Assembly (NCBI RefSeq): GCF_010681825.2
Contig: NZ_CP066776.1
Coordinates: forward strand, 124,001-188,000
Reading direction: 5' to 3'
Length of the DNA stretch: 64,000 nt
From: Sulfuriroseicoccus oceanibius
GTDB taxonomy: Bacteria; Verrucomicrobiota; Verrucomicrobiia; Verrucomicrobiales; SLCJ01
Shown: piece after piece, positions 50,955-60,973 of the stretch
How the letters are laid out: the number at the start of each line of letters is the position of its first letter
Position numbering within the stretch: the stretch's first letter is position 1
The notes under the pieces: model-generated
Seen by the model: only the letters and a program-made list of their open reading frames with translations
What the model was told of the DNA's origin: nothing
The model's database searches: none
Translations under genes and position numbers: made by a program

Positions 50955-52943
50955 CTACGCTTCGAGCTCAGCCGTCACCTTCTCGATTTCTTCGGAAATA
51001 TCCGACCACTGCGAGTACGCACCCTCAAGCTCGGCATCGACGTCCTTGAAGCTCTGCAAGAACAACTGCGCTTCCTCTTTGCTCTCGAAGGTCGACAAAT
51101 CATTCATCTTCTCGACCATCTCCGCCTTGGTCGTCTCCAGCTCGGAGATCCGCGCTTCGACTTTTTCCAACTGATCCTCAAGCGGCTTCAGCTTGGACGC
51201 CCGCAACTTCCGCTTTTCAGCTTCGATGCGGCGTTGTTCTTTGCGGTTCACACCCGAGGCACCACCACCTGACGCAGCCGCCGCCCCGGCGCTGGCGGAC
51301 GCATGCAATGCCTCCACCCGGGCAGCTTCCTTTTCCTCGGCTTCCCGCTTCGCGATGTAGTCGGACACATTGCCCAGGAACAACCGTGGCGGCGCCCCCA
51401 CACGGAACTCGAGCACTTTGTTGACGATAGGATCGAGGAAGTCGCGGTTGTGCGAGACAATCGCAAACGTTCCTTGGTAATCGAGCAACGCCGACTGCAA
51501 ACGCGCCTGCGACGCCATGTCCAGGTGGTTGGTCGGTTCGTCTAGAATCAAGAAGTTCGACGGTGTCAGCAACATCTTCGCCAGTGCCAAACGCCCGCGC
51601 TCACCACCGGACAGCACGCTCACCGACTTGAACACATCGTCGCCACGGAAAAGGAAGCAGCCGAGAATCGAACGCGCATCAATCTTCGAACCACGCGTAT
51701 CCACCGACTCCAGAGTCTCCAATGCGGTCAGCTTTGGATCCAGTTCCTCCGCCTGATCCTGGGCGAAGTGGTTGAGCATCACATTGTGCCCGAAAGTCAT
51801 CTTGCCACCGGTCAGCGGCTCTTTTTCCGCAACGATCCGCGAGAACGTAGATTTACCCGCGCCGTTCACCCCGACCACCGCAATGCGGTCGCCCTTTTCC
51901 ACAGTGAAATCCCAGTTGTTGATGATGCGCTTCTCTCCGTAGTGCTTGGAGACATCCTCGAGCTTCACCACGGCCTGGCCACTCGGTGGCGCGTCCGGGA
52001 ACTTGAACCGCACTTCAGGCCCATCCTGGTCGAGCTCGATGCGCTCGATCTTTTCCAGCATCTTGATCCGGCTCTGCACCTGCTTCGCCTTGGTCGCTTT
52101 GGCTCGGAAACGGTTGATGAAATCCTCGGTCTTCTCGATCTCGCGCTGTTGGTTGGCCGCCGCTTTCTCCAACTGCTCACGGCGCAGCACGCTCTCCTTC
52201 TCGTAGAACGAGTAGTTGCCCGAATACTCTTCGACCCGCCCATTACCGAATGCCAACGTGCGCTTGCACAGCGCATCCAAGAACGCCCGGTCGTGGGAAA
52301 TGAGCAAAATCGCACCGCGGTAGCTCTTGAGATATCCCTCCAGCCAACGCTGCGCCTCGATGTCGAGGTGGTTGGTCGGTTCGTCGAGCATCAGCACTTC
52401 AGGCTCCTGCAACAGGAGCTTCGCTAACGCAATACGCATCTGCCAGCCGCCGGAAAACTCATCGGTCATGCGGTCGAAGTCGCCTTGCTTGAAGCCAAGT
52501 CCGCGCAAAATCGTCTCAATCCGCGGGCGGATACGCGACACGTCATGTTCTTCGAGCTGCAATTGCAGATCTCCCATACGGTCGAGCGTCTCGGCATAGT
52601 CGTCGCTTTTCGGGTCGAGCACCTCGAGCTCGGCGCCGAGTTCCTCAAGTCGCTTCTCCACTCCGAGGATATCGCCGAAGGCACTCTCCGCCTCCTGCAT
52701 CAACGTCAGCCCCGACGTTTCAATCCCCTCCTGCGCGAGATAGCCCACGCGCACCGCTTTGGCTTTCACGATCTTGCCCCCATCCGGAGTCACTCTCCCA
52801 ACGAGGATCTTCATCAACGTCGATTTGCCCGCACCATTCGGCCCTACCAGAGCGACACGCTCCTTCCCCTGAATCACAAAGGACAGATCGGCAAACAGCA
52901 CACGGCTGCCATATTCAATTCGGACATGTTGGACGGCGAGCAT
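50955..52943 (-). CDS. ABC-F family ATPase
   Basis: A 662-residue protein with two ATPase domains and no membrane part. Walker A GPNGAGKSTLM and GVNGAGKSTFSR; signatures FSGGWQMRIALAKLL and LSGGERGRLALAKMLL; linker between. Tail (about 540-662) is a coiled coil as in Uup. ABC-F proteins act on the ribosome or in DNA tolerance; Uup type is most similar. Single gene. Confidence 0.94.
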   Translation of the reverse strand: MLAVQHVRIEYGSRVLFADLSFVIQGKERVALVGPNGAGKSTLMKILVGRVTPDGGKIVKAKAVRVGYLAQEGIETSGLTLMQEAESAFGDILGVEKRLEELGAELEVLDPKSDDYAETLDRMGDLQLQLEEHDVSRIRPRIETILRGLGFKQGDFDRMTDEFSGGWQMRIALAKLLLQEPEVLMLDEPTNHLDIEAQRWLEGYLKSYRGAILLISHDRAFLDALCKRTLAFGNGRVEEYSGNYSFYEKESVLRREQLEKAAANQQREIEKTEDFINRFRAKATKAKQVQSRIKMLEKIERIELDQDGPEVRFKFPDAPPSGQAVVKLEDVSKHYGEKRIINNWDFTVEKGDRIAVVGVNGAGKSTFSRIVAEKEPLTGGKMTFGHNVMLNHFAQDQAEELDPKLTALETLESVDTRGSKIDARSILGCFLFRGDDVFKSVSVLSGGERGRLALAKMLLTPSNFLILDEPTNHLDMASQARLQSALLDYQGTFAIVSHNRDFLDPIVNKVLEFRVGAPPRLFLGNVSDYIAKREAEEKEAARVEALHASASAGAAAASGGGASGVNRKEQRRIEAEKRKLRASKLKPLEDQLEKVEARISELETTKAEMVEKMNDLSTFESKEEAQLFLQSFKDVDAELEGAYSQWSDISEEIEKVTAELEA

Positions 52944-53019
52944 GGGGCGCCAACTTACCGCTGCCCGCAGCAGATTCCATCACGAATCCACCGCGCCGCA
53001 CGAACTTTCCCCGGCCACA

Positions 53020-53454
53020 CTACGCGCCACCAGCTCTGCGCGCCGACGCCTCAATCACCGCATTGCGCGCCGCACGCTGGTCGTCCAGCCACGCCATAGC
53101 CTGCGACTCGACCCGAAACACCCGAATTCTCACCGATGACCGCGCAAATAGCGCCGCCAACTGGTTTGCCTGCCCATACACCCAATCCTCATTGCTCAAG
53201 ATCGCTAACGACACTCCGTCAAAATGCCGCAACTGGGAGAACATCTTCGGCACGTGTGCCACGATCCCCAGAATCGACACGTCGACCCCTTCCACATCCC
53301 GGGCATCCAGCAGCTCGTACAAGTGCGCTCCCTCTTGCGGCAGCTTCTCAATCTGTGCCGAGGGGTGCCTCAGCAAGTCCTCCTTGGTCACACGGCCGAA
53401 AGCACGGGTGTGCATCAGGTCGTTTTCCGCATCGTAGTGAAGTTCGGTCGGCAT
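53020..53454 (-). CDS. STAS/SpoIIAA-like protein
   Basis: A 144-residue cytoplasmic protein: LHYDAENDLMHTRAFGRVTKEDLL and YELLDARDVEGVDVSILGI fit the SpoIIAA-like (STAS superfamily) pattern seen in many bacterial hypothetical proteins. No anti-sigma partner is adjacent. Function unknown. MITE copy B sits in the 291-bp gap upstream. Confidence 0.72.
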   Translation of the reverse strand: MPTELHYDAENDLMHTRAFGRVTKEDLLRHPSAQIEKLPQEGAHLYELLDARDVEGVDVSILGIVAHVPKMFSQLRHFDGVSLAILSNEDWVYGQANQLAALFARSSVRIRVFRVESQAMAWLDDQRAARNAVIEASARRAGGA

Positions 53455-53745
53455 GATCTTGGTATCGGGCTGAGAGAGACAATTTCAGCAACGATACGGC
53501 CAATGCCGGCCAAACGGTTTCACCTCGCAGAGCCCGCCCGTTATTCCATTTGAACGGTCAAATTGGCGGAATGGCGGAGAGCTTTTTCGAGTGAGGCAAG
53601 GCGCGAACCGCGATGCTAGCGGGCTACCTGAGCTATGAGCAACGCAGCATCACTCAAAAAGATCCCGCCAAGATCACATTCTTTATCTCCGATCCTACTC
53701 ATTAAAATCCTCATCGGTTCCGCCAAGGTGACAGTTTAATTGGTA
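53455..53745. other. 291-bp gap holding MITE copy B
   Basis: The MITE occupies 53543-53746, so the upstream promoter of the STAS-like gene is confined to the remaining ~90 bases. Confidence 0.7.
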
Positions 53746-53746
53746 T
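53543..53746 (+). mobile_element. MITE-like non-autonomous element, copy B
   Basis: 204 bp, about 93% identical to copy A. Left end ATTCCATTTGAACGGTCA; right end TGACAGTTTAATTGGTAT, whose reverse complement is ATACCAATTAAACTGTCA. Same orientation as copy A. Its right boundary touches the stop codon of the sulfatase-type gene (see findings). Confidence 0.75.
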
Positions 53747-56112
53747 TATTCCTCAGCCGGATCGCGCCGCAACTCCACCCGGAGGAAGAACCGATCCAAC
53801 GCATCCGGCATGTGCTTCCGCATCGCCTCCAGATACTCCGCTTCGGTATCAAACTCGATATCCCCTTCCGGTCCGATGAACCGGGACAACGTGATCTGAT
53901 CCGTCGGCCGGCCATTCCAATAACTAGGCCACGTGAAGTAGGCTTTGTAGCCGTCCCGCGAAAGGAGCATTGCCTCACGTGTCGAGCCACCCTGCGCGGT
54001 CGTCGCGACGATCGATCGTCCCTCCCCGCTCAAAAGCGAAATCCCCGCCATATCCTTTGGTGGGTTACCGTCCGTCAGGTAATCGAGCAAACTCGGCAGC
54101 ACATCAAGCTGGCTGGCATCGTCGACCAGCGGCCCACGACCATAGCTCGCAGGCCATTTGATCATCATCGGAACCCGCACTTGCTCGTCCTCAAGCGACG
54201 ACACATGCAGCCAACCACCGTGGTCCTGGAATTCCTCACCATGGTCGCCCAAGACGATCACGATCGAGTCATCATACCGACCGCTCTCCTTCAAGAATTG
54301 ACAGAACCCCTCGACCAAGTGATCCGCCCAGGCCACGGAGTTGAAGTATTTGTTCTTCACCAGCCGCACTTCCTCGTCCGAGGGGAACGCCGGAAAATAA
54401 CGTGACTCGTAATAGTCCGGGAATGGCAGCTCGAAATCCTCGTGCCAGGTGTACATGAAATGCGGCGAGTCAATGGCCACGATGTCCAAGTGCCCGCCCA
54501 CCGGACGCCCGGCGATCTGCGCTTTCAAATCCTCCATCAGCACACGCTCGCGCTCGGGCAAAGGCAGACCGAAAATCGGATCGCCTTCCACATTCTCACG
54601 CACGGCTTCAAACAATTCATCACCAGTGGAGAAGAAGTGTGGCCCCATATCGCGGAACTCCAGCTCGGATGCCGCATGCACGCGCATCTTGTATCCGGCG
54701 TCCTTGAACAGGTGAAACGTCCGCAAGCCGGGCCATCCCTGTTCTCTCGCCTCATCCCGTTCATCCTCCCAGTGGATCGGCACCTGACCAGACAAGGTTC
54801 CGAACCACCCGAGATGCGTTCCATTGGAGCTCGACCACCCGCGCCCGATCGGCTGGCACTCACGCGATTTGAACTGGTAGAGAAACGGGGTGACCTCCGG
54901 CGTCAGGGCATCCGCCCGCAGTGACTCCAGGAAAATCACGTAGATGTCAGGCTTCCGCTCCAGCTTCAACGCATCCAACTCCTGAAGCCCCGCATGATCA
55001 CGGAACTTCACATCGAAATACGCCAATCCCTCCGGCGGACGCACAGGCGAAATCATCACCGAAAACTCATTGTACTCCTGCATCCAACTGCGCCGCGCCT
55101 TCCACTCGCGCCCCACGGTCTGCTCGATCGCCGCCCCGAAAAAGCCCAGCGCAATCGCCAGTAATGCCCACACCGGTGCCATCCGGAAGCGCACTTTGTG
55201 GGAGATCCAGATCGTCGCCCACGTCAGAGCACAGGCTCCGAAGAACACAGCCAACCCAAGCGCCACTGCAGCCGGCACGCTCATCTCAACACCGCCGCCG
55301 CGCAGTTCCTCTTCCAAATTCATCAACCCGTCCCAGCCAAAGTTGTTCAGAAAATCGAGCAGGGTTTGGTTCCAAAACCCGACGATGAAGTGGTCGAGCA
55401 CGATCGCGATCGGCGCCAATGTCGCCAAACTCCAGATCACCTTGCGGCTCCACAAAGGACCATTCTGAATCGAAAGTTGGATCACAAAGTAGAACCCACC
55501 GGTCAACGCCAGCTGCGAAAACGCACGGTTCACAAAAAGGCTCAGCTTGTGCCAGCCGTCGATCTCGGTCATGCGCTCGATCAGATAGAGGTTATGCCAC
55601 ATCAACAGCAAATACAGCGCCAGGAAGAACAACGCATTCCATGGCTTTGGTCGCCGCATCCAAGCCACCGCCGAGCGGAAATCGTTGATCGTCGGCTTCG
55701 GATGCCGACTCAATTTCATCGCTCCCGCACTGATCGCCACGATCACCCCAAACCATAACGCGAGGTAGCCATAGCCAGTCACCACATTGCACGCCCCCAT
55801 CACTCCGACCAACACCTGGGCGGCCAGCGTCACCTTCAGCCACATCGTCGAATGAATCGCCTCACGGTCGCCGGATCCCAACCAACGGGCCAGCCCACCC
55901 CAAACCATGGAGCCCACAGCCGCAGCTCCCAGCATAATCAAAATGTGACTACCGAAGTAACTCGGCCCGAGATAGAGCGACAACTCGTCCGCACCAAAGC
56001 GGTGGTGCTTGATCACCGGGATCACCCCAAGCAACAGGCCACAAACCCAAACAATAGAGTGCAATAGAGCGAAAGGCATAACAAAGATCCAGATGCCCGA
56101 TCCGACAATCAT
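53746..56112 (-). CDS. Membrane sulfatase-superfamily enzyme (LtaS/YejM/EptA-like)
   Basis: A 788-residue protein from ATG 56112; an upstream GTG would add three residues. At least six hydrophobic segments precede a soluble domain from about 385. Nucleophile region: LESLRADAL near 396 and SNGTHLGWFGTLSG, whose Thr (about 432) resembles the catalytic Thr of LtaS/YejM-type enzymes. The metal motif DHGEEF is present late. No Cys-x-Pro-x-Arg sulfatase motif exists, so phospho-group transfer or hydrolysis on envelope lipids or glycans is more likely than sulfate hydrolysis. Substrate unknown. Confidence 0.8.
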   Translation of the reverse strand: MIVGSGIWIFVMPFALLHSIVWVCGLLLGVIPVIKHHRFGADELSLYLGPSYFGSHILIMLGAAAVGSMVWGGLARWLGSGDREAIHSTMWLKVTLAAQVLVGVMGACNVVTGYGYLALWFGVIVAISAGAMKLSRHPKPTINDFRSAVAWMRRPKPWNALFFLALYLLLMWHNLYLIERMTEIDGWHKLSLFVNRAFSQLALTGGFYFVIQLSIQNGPLWSRKVIWSLATLAPIAIVLDHFIVGFWNQTLLDFLNNFGWDGLMNLEEELRGGGVEMSVPAAVALGLAVFFGACALTWATIWISHKVRFRMAPVWALLAIALGFFGAAIEQTVGREWKARRSWMQEYNEFSVMISPVRPPEGLAYFDVKFRDHAGLQELDALKLERKPDIYVIFLESLRADALTPEVTPFLYQFKSRECQPIGRGWSSSNGTHLGWFGTLSGQVPIHWEDERDEAREQGWPGLRTFHLFKDAGYKMRVHAASELEFRDMGPHFFSTGDELFEAVRENVEGDPIFGLPLPERERVLMEDLKAQIAGRPVGGHLDIVAIDSPHFMYTWHEDFELPFPDYYESRYFPAFPSDEEVRLVKNKYFNSVAWADHLVEGFCQFLKESGRYDDSIVIVLGDHGEEFQDHGGWLHVSSLEDEQVRVPMMIKWPASYGRGPLVDDASQLDVLPSLLDYLTDGNPPKDMAGISLLSGEGRSIVATTAQGGSTREAMLLSRDGYKAYFTWPSYWNGRPTDQITLSRFIGPEGDIEFDTEAEYLEAMRKHMPDALDRFFLRVELRRDPAEE

Positions 56113-56193
56113 CAACAGCACCGGAACAAGCGCGGGACTCTAGCTGCAGATTCATGTCCGCTCAAGTGAGGGAATCCAGCCAGCCGCTATCAT

Positions 56194-56234
56194 AAAAAAA
56201 CACCCCGTCGCACGCAATGGACGCGACCGGGTGT
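56194..56234 (-). terminator. Intrinsic terminator of galK
   Basis: ACACCCCGTCGC (56200-56211) pairs with GCGACCGGGTGT (56223-56234) with one mismatch; the minus side has seven T. Confidence 0.85.
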
Positions 56235-56261
56235 CGGTAATTGTTTTCAGGAACGAAGCTC

Positions 56262-57455
56262 TTACGCCTCGATCACCATGGCACCCTTGGATGGACGCGC
56301 TGCGATGATCTGCGGCACGATGCCGGTTTCCTTCTCGTAACGCTCGGCCAGGAAGGCGGCCACCGCATCCGCGCGGTCAGCACGGCACAGGGTAACAGTC
56401 GATCCACCAAAGCCACCACCGGTCATGCGGGCACCGATCACGCCGCCCTCGGCACCCAGCTCGGCAGCAGCCTCGACCAACACGTCGAGCTCGCGGCATG
56501 AGACTTCGAAATCATCGCGCAGCGACTCATGGCTCTGCCACATGTAGGTTCCGAGCTGCTCAAGATCGTCCTCCTCAAGTGCCTTGGCAGCACCAAGTGT
56601 GCGGGCGATTTCACCCACCACGTGACGCGCACGGCGGAACACTTCATCGCCCACTTCTTCGCGGATCGCCTCCACGTCGTCCATGGTGACTTCGCGCCAG
56701 TTCGGCTTGCCGATCGCGGCCAGGGCGACCTCGGTCTGCTTGCGGCGCTTGGCGTATCCACCATCGCTCAACTGGTGGGAAACCTTGGTATTGGAAATCA
56801 GAACGGTCAGCTCCTCGTGCTCGAATGGCACCAGTTGCGCCTCTTCCTTCACACAGTCGATCAACACCAGACGGTTCTCCTCGCCAAAGGCCGAAGCGAA
56901 CTGGTCCATGATACCGCATGGCACGTTGGCAAACTCATGCTCCGCCTTCTGGCTCAGCAATGCCTTCTCCTTCGGCCCCAACTCGGTACCGGTCAGAACT
57001 TCAAGCAAGGTGGCAAAAACCACCTCCACCGCAGCACTACTGGAAAGCCCCGCACCAAGTGGGATCGTCGACCCCATCATCGCGTCGAACCCTTTGATCG
57101 GCCACAGTCCACGGGTGCGGAACCCATCAAGCACACCGCGTGGGTAGTTCGCCCAGGTTGGCTGGCCCACTTCCGGGTTGACCGAAAGGTCGATCACCGC
57201 GTCCTCAAACCCCTTGCCAGCGGTCAGCACCGCCTTCGGCTCGCCGGTCTCGTTCGGCGCGGCAGCCACCACAGCGTAGAGCGGCAGCGCGAATGGCATG
57301 ACGTAACCGTCGCAGTAATCGATGTGCTCACCGATCAAGTTCACGCGCCCGGGAGCCGCCACCACAATGGTAGCCTCCCGACCAAAGCGCTCTTTGAAGT
57401 CGGCCTTCACTGAGGCGACAAGTTGATCAAGTGCTGGGATGGATTCAATAGCCAT
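56262..57455 (-). CDS. galK: Galactokinase
   Basis: A 397-residue GHMP kinase phosphorylating galactose. Motifs: GRVNLIGEHIDYCDGYVMP (galactokinase signature), PLGAGLSSSAAVEV (ATP loop), MTGGGFGGSTV. ATG 57455 fits the family N-terminus; a longer frame adds 22 unlikely residues. Downstream of galM (158-base gap) and the SSS symporter gene, ending at a terminator. Confidence 0.97.
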   Translation of the reverse strand: MAIESIPALDQLVASVKADFKERFGREATIVVAAPGRVNLIGEHIDYCDGYVMPFALPLYAVVAAAPNETGEPKAVLTAGKGFEDAVIDLSVNPEVGQPTWANYPRGVLDGFRTRGLWPIKGFDAMMGSTIPLGAGLSSSAAVEVVFATLLEVLTGTELGPKEKALLSQKAEHEFANVPCGIMDQFASAFGEENRLVLIDCVKEEAQLVPFEHEELTVLISNTKVSHQLSDGGYAKRRKQTEVALAAIGKPNWREVTMDDVEAIREEVGDEVFRRARHVVGEIARTLGAAKALEEDDLEQLGTYMWQSHESLRDDFEVSCRELDVLVEAAAELGAEGGVIGARMTGGGFGGSTVTLCRADRADAVAAFLAERYEKETGIVPQIIAARPSKGAMVIEA

Positions 57456-57613
57456 GGTTCTATTCAGGATCTGGATAACGAAGAGACGGACCAACGCGCC
57501 GCCCCTCCTAAAACTGAACAATCAGCGGCACCGCCGGAACTACCGGCAAATCCTCTGATCGTAAATGATTGCGCTCAATGAGCGGTTCTACGGGACATGC
57601 AATCAGGCGAATA

Positions 57614-58633
57614 TCAACAGCCAAACCGCCAGCGGATGATGTGTCGGTAGGATTCGCCCGGATTCAATACCGCAGACGGAAATTCCGGATGATTCGGCGC
57701 GTCCGGGAAGTTCTCAGACTCCAACGCCACCCCCGAATACGCCCGATACTCGGCCCCGCCTTTACCCGGAACCGTCGCATCGAGATAACCGCCAGTGTAC
57801 ACATGCACCGCTGGCTGGTTGGTCAGCATTTCCATCCAGCGGCCGGTACCGCGGTCGGTCAAACGCAAGGCACAGCGGGTTCCATCGCCATCAATAGCCA
57901 TTGCGTGGTCGAGGCCGCGCATCGGGCCAATCTGTGGGTCGTCCAATGCCAAAGTTTCTCCGAGATCAATGCCTTCGCGCATGTCGAATGGCGTACCATC
58001 AACCGCCAGCACCTCGCCGGTTGCCAGATGATCTTCATCAATTGGCAAGTAGCGCGACGCCGAAACCTTCAGGTCGTGCGACTCCACCGTCGACTCCGGA
58101 TCCCCGCTCAGGTTCCAGTAGACGTGGTTGGTCAGGTTGACCACCGTCGGCCGGTCAGTCTCTGCGGTGTACTCGACGGACAACTCACCGTCATCCGACA
58201 AAAGATAAGTCGCACGCACGGTCAGCGCTCCGGGAAACCCGCCGTCACCGTCCGGGCTCTCGAGCAAAAACGTCACGCCCTGGCACACACCGTCGATCTC
58301 GATCACACTCTCCACCGACCATTCACGGTCGCCGAACGGCGCATCACCGCCATGGAGTGCGTTCGGGCCGTTGTTCACCGCAATCTGGTAGTCCTCGCCA
58401 TTGAGCGAAAACTTACCATTGCGGATCCGGTTGGCCACCCGACCACAAGTCGCACCGAAGCAGGCTACATTGCGCTTGTGGTCGTCGAGTGTGTTGCCCC
58501 CCACCACCACGTCAGCAAGCTGACCGTTGGCATCCGGCACCTCGACCTTGAGGATCGAAGCACCGTGGGAGGTGACCACCGCCCGCACAGGAGACTGCGC
58601 GGACTCCAGTAGAATCACGTGTGACTGAGCCAT
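57614..58633 (-). CDS. galM: Aldose 1-epimerase (galactose mutarotase)
   Basis: A 339-residue mutarotase that interconverts alpha- and beta-galactose. Catalytic His in NLTNHVYWNLSG and Glu in GVALESENFPDAPNHPEFP; GATCGRVANRI near the start. Starts six bases after the symporter gene, so it is co-transcribed with it. Confidence 0.95.
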   Translation of the reverse strand: MAQSHVILLESAQSPVRAVVTSHGASILKVEVPDANGQLADVVVGGNTLDDHKRNVACFGATCGRVANRIRNGKFSLNGEDYQIAVNNGPNALHGGDAPFGDREWSVESVIEIDGVCQGVTFLLESPDGDGGFPGALTVRATYLLSDDGELSVEYTAETDRPTVVNLTNHVYWNLSGDPESTVESHDLKVSASRYLPIDEDHLATGEVLAVDGTPFDMREGIDLGETLALDDPQIGPMRGLDHAMAIDGDGTRCALRLTDRGTGRWMEMLTNQPAVHVYTGGYLDATVPGKGGAEYRAYSGVALESENFPDAPNHPEFPSAVLNPGESYRHIIRWRFGC

Positions 58634-58639
58634 TCCCGC

Positions 58640-60640
58640 TTACCAGAAGATCACGTACAGGGCGAGAGTCGCGAGCACCACGAGGCCACCAGCAAGTTTG
58701 GCACCACTCGAGGTTTCAAGCTCGATCTCTTTGGTCTCAGGCATTTCCACCGGCTTACGCATTGGCGCGATCATAGTCACAATCGCACCTGCAAGCAGCA
58801 CAATGATGAAGCAAAGGCCCATGCGGTCGAGGAATGCCATATCGTCCGAATACCACCAGCCGTTCTTGGTGATCCATGGCCCCAGCACCCACTTGAAGGC
58901 TGCGTAAGAAACGATGTTCAGACCAATACCGACCGCGCCAAACCAACGCGGTGTGCGTGGCGAGAAGAAGCCGAAGATGAACACCGCGAGGATACCTGGG
59001 GAGATGAACCCTTGGAATTCCTGGATGTATGCGAAGATACTGCTGAAGTTGTTCAGAGCCGGAGCAATCAGACCGGCGAGGATAACGAACAAGATCACGA
59101 ACACACGGCCGACCACCACCAGCTTGGCCTGGTCTTTCTGACCCGAGAAGTTCGCGTAAAGGTCCATCGTCGCGATGGTCGATGCCGAGTTGAGCATCGA
59201 TGCCAGCGAGCTGATCACCGCACCGCAAAGAGCGGCCAGCACGAACCATGAGATGTACCAGTGGTCCTTGACCAAGTTGCGCACCAGAATTGGGAACGCG
59301 GCATCGTAGTCGTATCCGACCATCTTCGGACCGACCGCGATCGTCGCATTGTCGCCATTCGCTTCGACGTCCTTCTCGACCGCCTTGTCTGCAAGACCGT
59401 TTACCAAGGCCACCAGATCCTCAGGAGTCGCCTCCGCAGGAACCTCGACCTCTTCACCGGCCAGCTTGGCGTTGCGCTCCACGAGCACTGCAACCTGCTC
59501 GGGCTGCATGGTCACAAACGCACGGTCGACTTTGATGGCTTGGGTCTCCTTGATCCCTTCCATCGCCTTCGAGTTGCGGGTCTCCGCCGAATCGTGCAGA
59601 TCACCAGAGAACAAGTTGAATGCCAGGATACCCGGAATCACCACGAGGAATGGAACCACAAGCTTCAGACCGGCTGCGAAAACGATACCTTTCTGACCTT
59701 CCGCCAGCGACTTCGAGCCGAGGGTTCGCTGCACGATGTACTGGTTGAGACCCCAGTAGTAGAGGTTTGGAATCCAGAGACCAAGCAGCAGAGCAGTCCA
59801 TGGGATATCGGTGTCTTCCTTCGGACGGATCATGTGCATCTTGCCGCCGGATCCATTTGGTCCGTTCTGGGCAACCGCTTCGCCTTCCTTGCCGTCGTTG
59901 AGGAGAATCAGACGGTCGATCGCGCCCGCATTCTCAATATCTTCCACTGTTGCTGTCGAGTTCGCGACCTTGGTCTTGATCAACTCCTCAGCCGGAGCAT
60001 CCGACAGGTGGCTGAACGCCAGGAACATCACGATCGCACCACCCACGATAAGAGCCGCACCCCAGATCAAGTCGGTCCAAGCAGCTGCTTTCAGACCACC
60101 GATGAACACGTAAATCGCTGCCGCAGCGGCAATCAACCAACAGACAGCGGTGAGGTTGTTGAGCACCGGCACGTCCTTGTAGTACTCGGAAATGAACTTA
60201 CCACCGGAGAAAATCACCGACGAGGTGGTCACGAAAACCAGCGTCACGATCATCGGAATCGCCATCGCCATCCGCGCCACACCGTCAAAGCGGTACTGCA
60301 GGAACTCGGGAATCGTATAAAGACCAGCTTTCAGGAACTTTGGCAGGAACCAGAACCCCACAATCACCAGTGTTACCGCCGCCATCCACTCGTACGACGC
60401 AATCGCCATCCCCAGCCAGTCAGCAGCCTGACCGGACATACCGACAAACTGCTCGGTAGAAATGTTTGCCGCAATCAGCGAGAAACCAACCAGCCACCAG
60501 GTAAGTCCGCGTCCTGCCAGGAAGTAATCAGACGCCCCCTTCTCACTATCATGGGTCCGCTCCCCTTTTGACTTCCAAATACCAAGGGTGATCACGCCAA
60601 TCACGGCGCCCACAAACAGGACAAGTTCCAGATAGTTCAT
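58640..60640 (-). CDS. vSGLT-like Na+/galactose symporter with two soluble insertions
   Basis: A 666-residue solute:sodium symporter from ATG 60640. Very close to the Vibrio SGLT motifs: IAANISTEQFVGMSG (57-71), ASYEWMAAVTL (81-91) and NLYYWGLNQYI (292-302), around the galactose- and Na+-binding residues of vSGLT. Two hydrophilic insertions, at about 211-279 and 345-447, explain the extra length over vSGLT. Galactose is the likely substrate given galM (six bases downstream) and galK next. Confidence 0.92.
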   Translation of the reverse strand: MNYLELVLFVGAVIGVITLGIWKSKGERTHDSEKGASDYFLAGRGLTWWLVGFSLIAANISTEQFVGMSGQAADWLGMAIASYEWMAAVTLVIVGFWFLPKFLKAGLYTIPEFLQYRFDGVARMAMAIPMIVTLVFVTTSSVIFSGGKFISEYYKDVPVLNNLTAVCWLIAAAAAIYVFIGGLKAAAWTDLIWGAALIVGGAIVMFLAFSHLSDAPAEELIKTKVANSTATVEDIENAGAIDRLILLNDGKEGEAVAQNGPNGSGGKMHMIRPKEDTDIPWTALLLGLWIPNLYYWGLNQYIVQRTLGSKSLAEGQKGIVFAAGLKLVVPFLVVIPGILAFNLFSGDLHDSAETRNSKAMEGIKETQAIKVDRAFVTMQPEQVAVLVERNAKLAGEEVEVPAEATPEDLVALVNGLADKAVEKDVEANGDNATIAVGPKMVGYDYDAAFPILVRNLVKDHWYISWFVLAALCGAVISSLASMLNSASTIATMDLYANFSGQKDQAKLVVVGRVFVILFVILAGLIAPALNNFSSIFAYIQEFQGFISPGILAVFIFGFFSPRTPRWFGAVGIGLNIVSYAAFKWVLGPWITKNGWWYSDDMAFLDRMGLCFIIVLLAGAIVTMIAPMRKPVEMPETKEIELETSSGAKLAGGLVVLATLALYVIFW

Positions 60641-60973
60641 ATTTCTGAGGGTAAAAGTGAAGAACCCGCCACCGGTCGCGCAGCAGGCTCCAAACAAGTG
60701 TGTGGACTCTAATACGATGTTTTCCTCCCTAGGAAGAACAAATTTTCTAGATCCCCAATGTTTCGGCGGATTTCCCAGCGTGCCGGCAACCAAGGTATCA
60801 ATGCACTACCAATTCCATTCACCGCTCCACCCAGCGCATTGCACTCAATTGACGGATTCTGCTATCTCCAATGACAATCGCCCGGCGCACCATCGATTGA
60901 TCTTGATCCCCAGCCCCGTCGTATCGTCCATTGCCTTACCTCTTGAAGGTTCGCCAACCCACTATCTCTTCCC
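60641..60973. other. 333-bp intergenic region upstream of the galactose operon
   Basis: Divergent promoter region for the symporter and the DOMON-like gene. No hairpin, repeat or convincing operator recognised. Confidence 0.5.

Noticed and set aside
53746-56112. True sulfatase (sulfate-ester hydrolase)
   Set aside because: No C/S-x-P-x-R formylglycine motif; the Thr nucleophile pattern and TM-rich N-terminus fit LtaS/YejM-type enzymes better.
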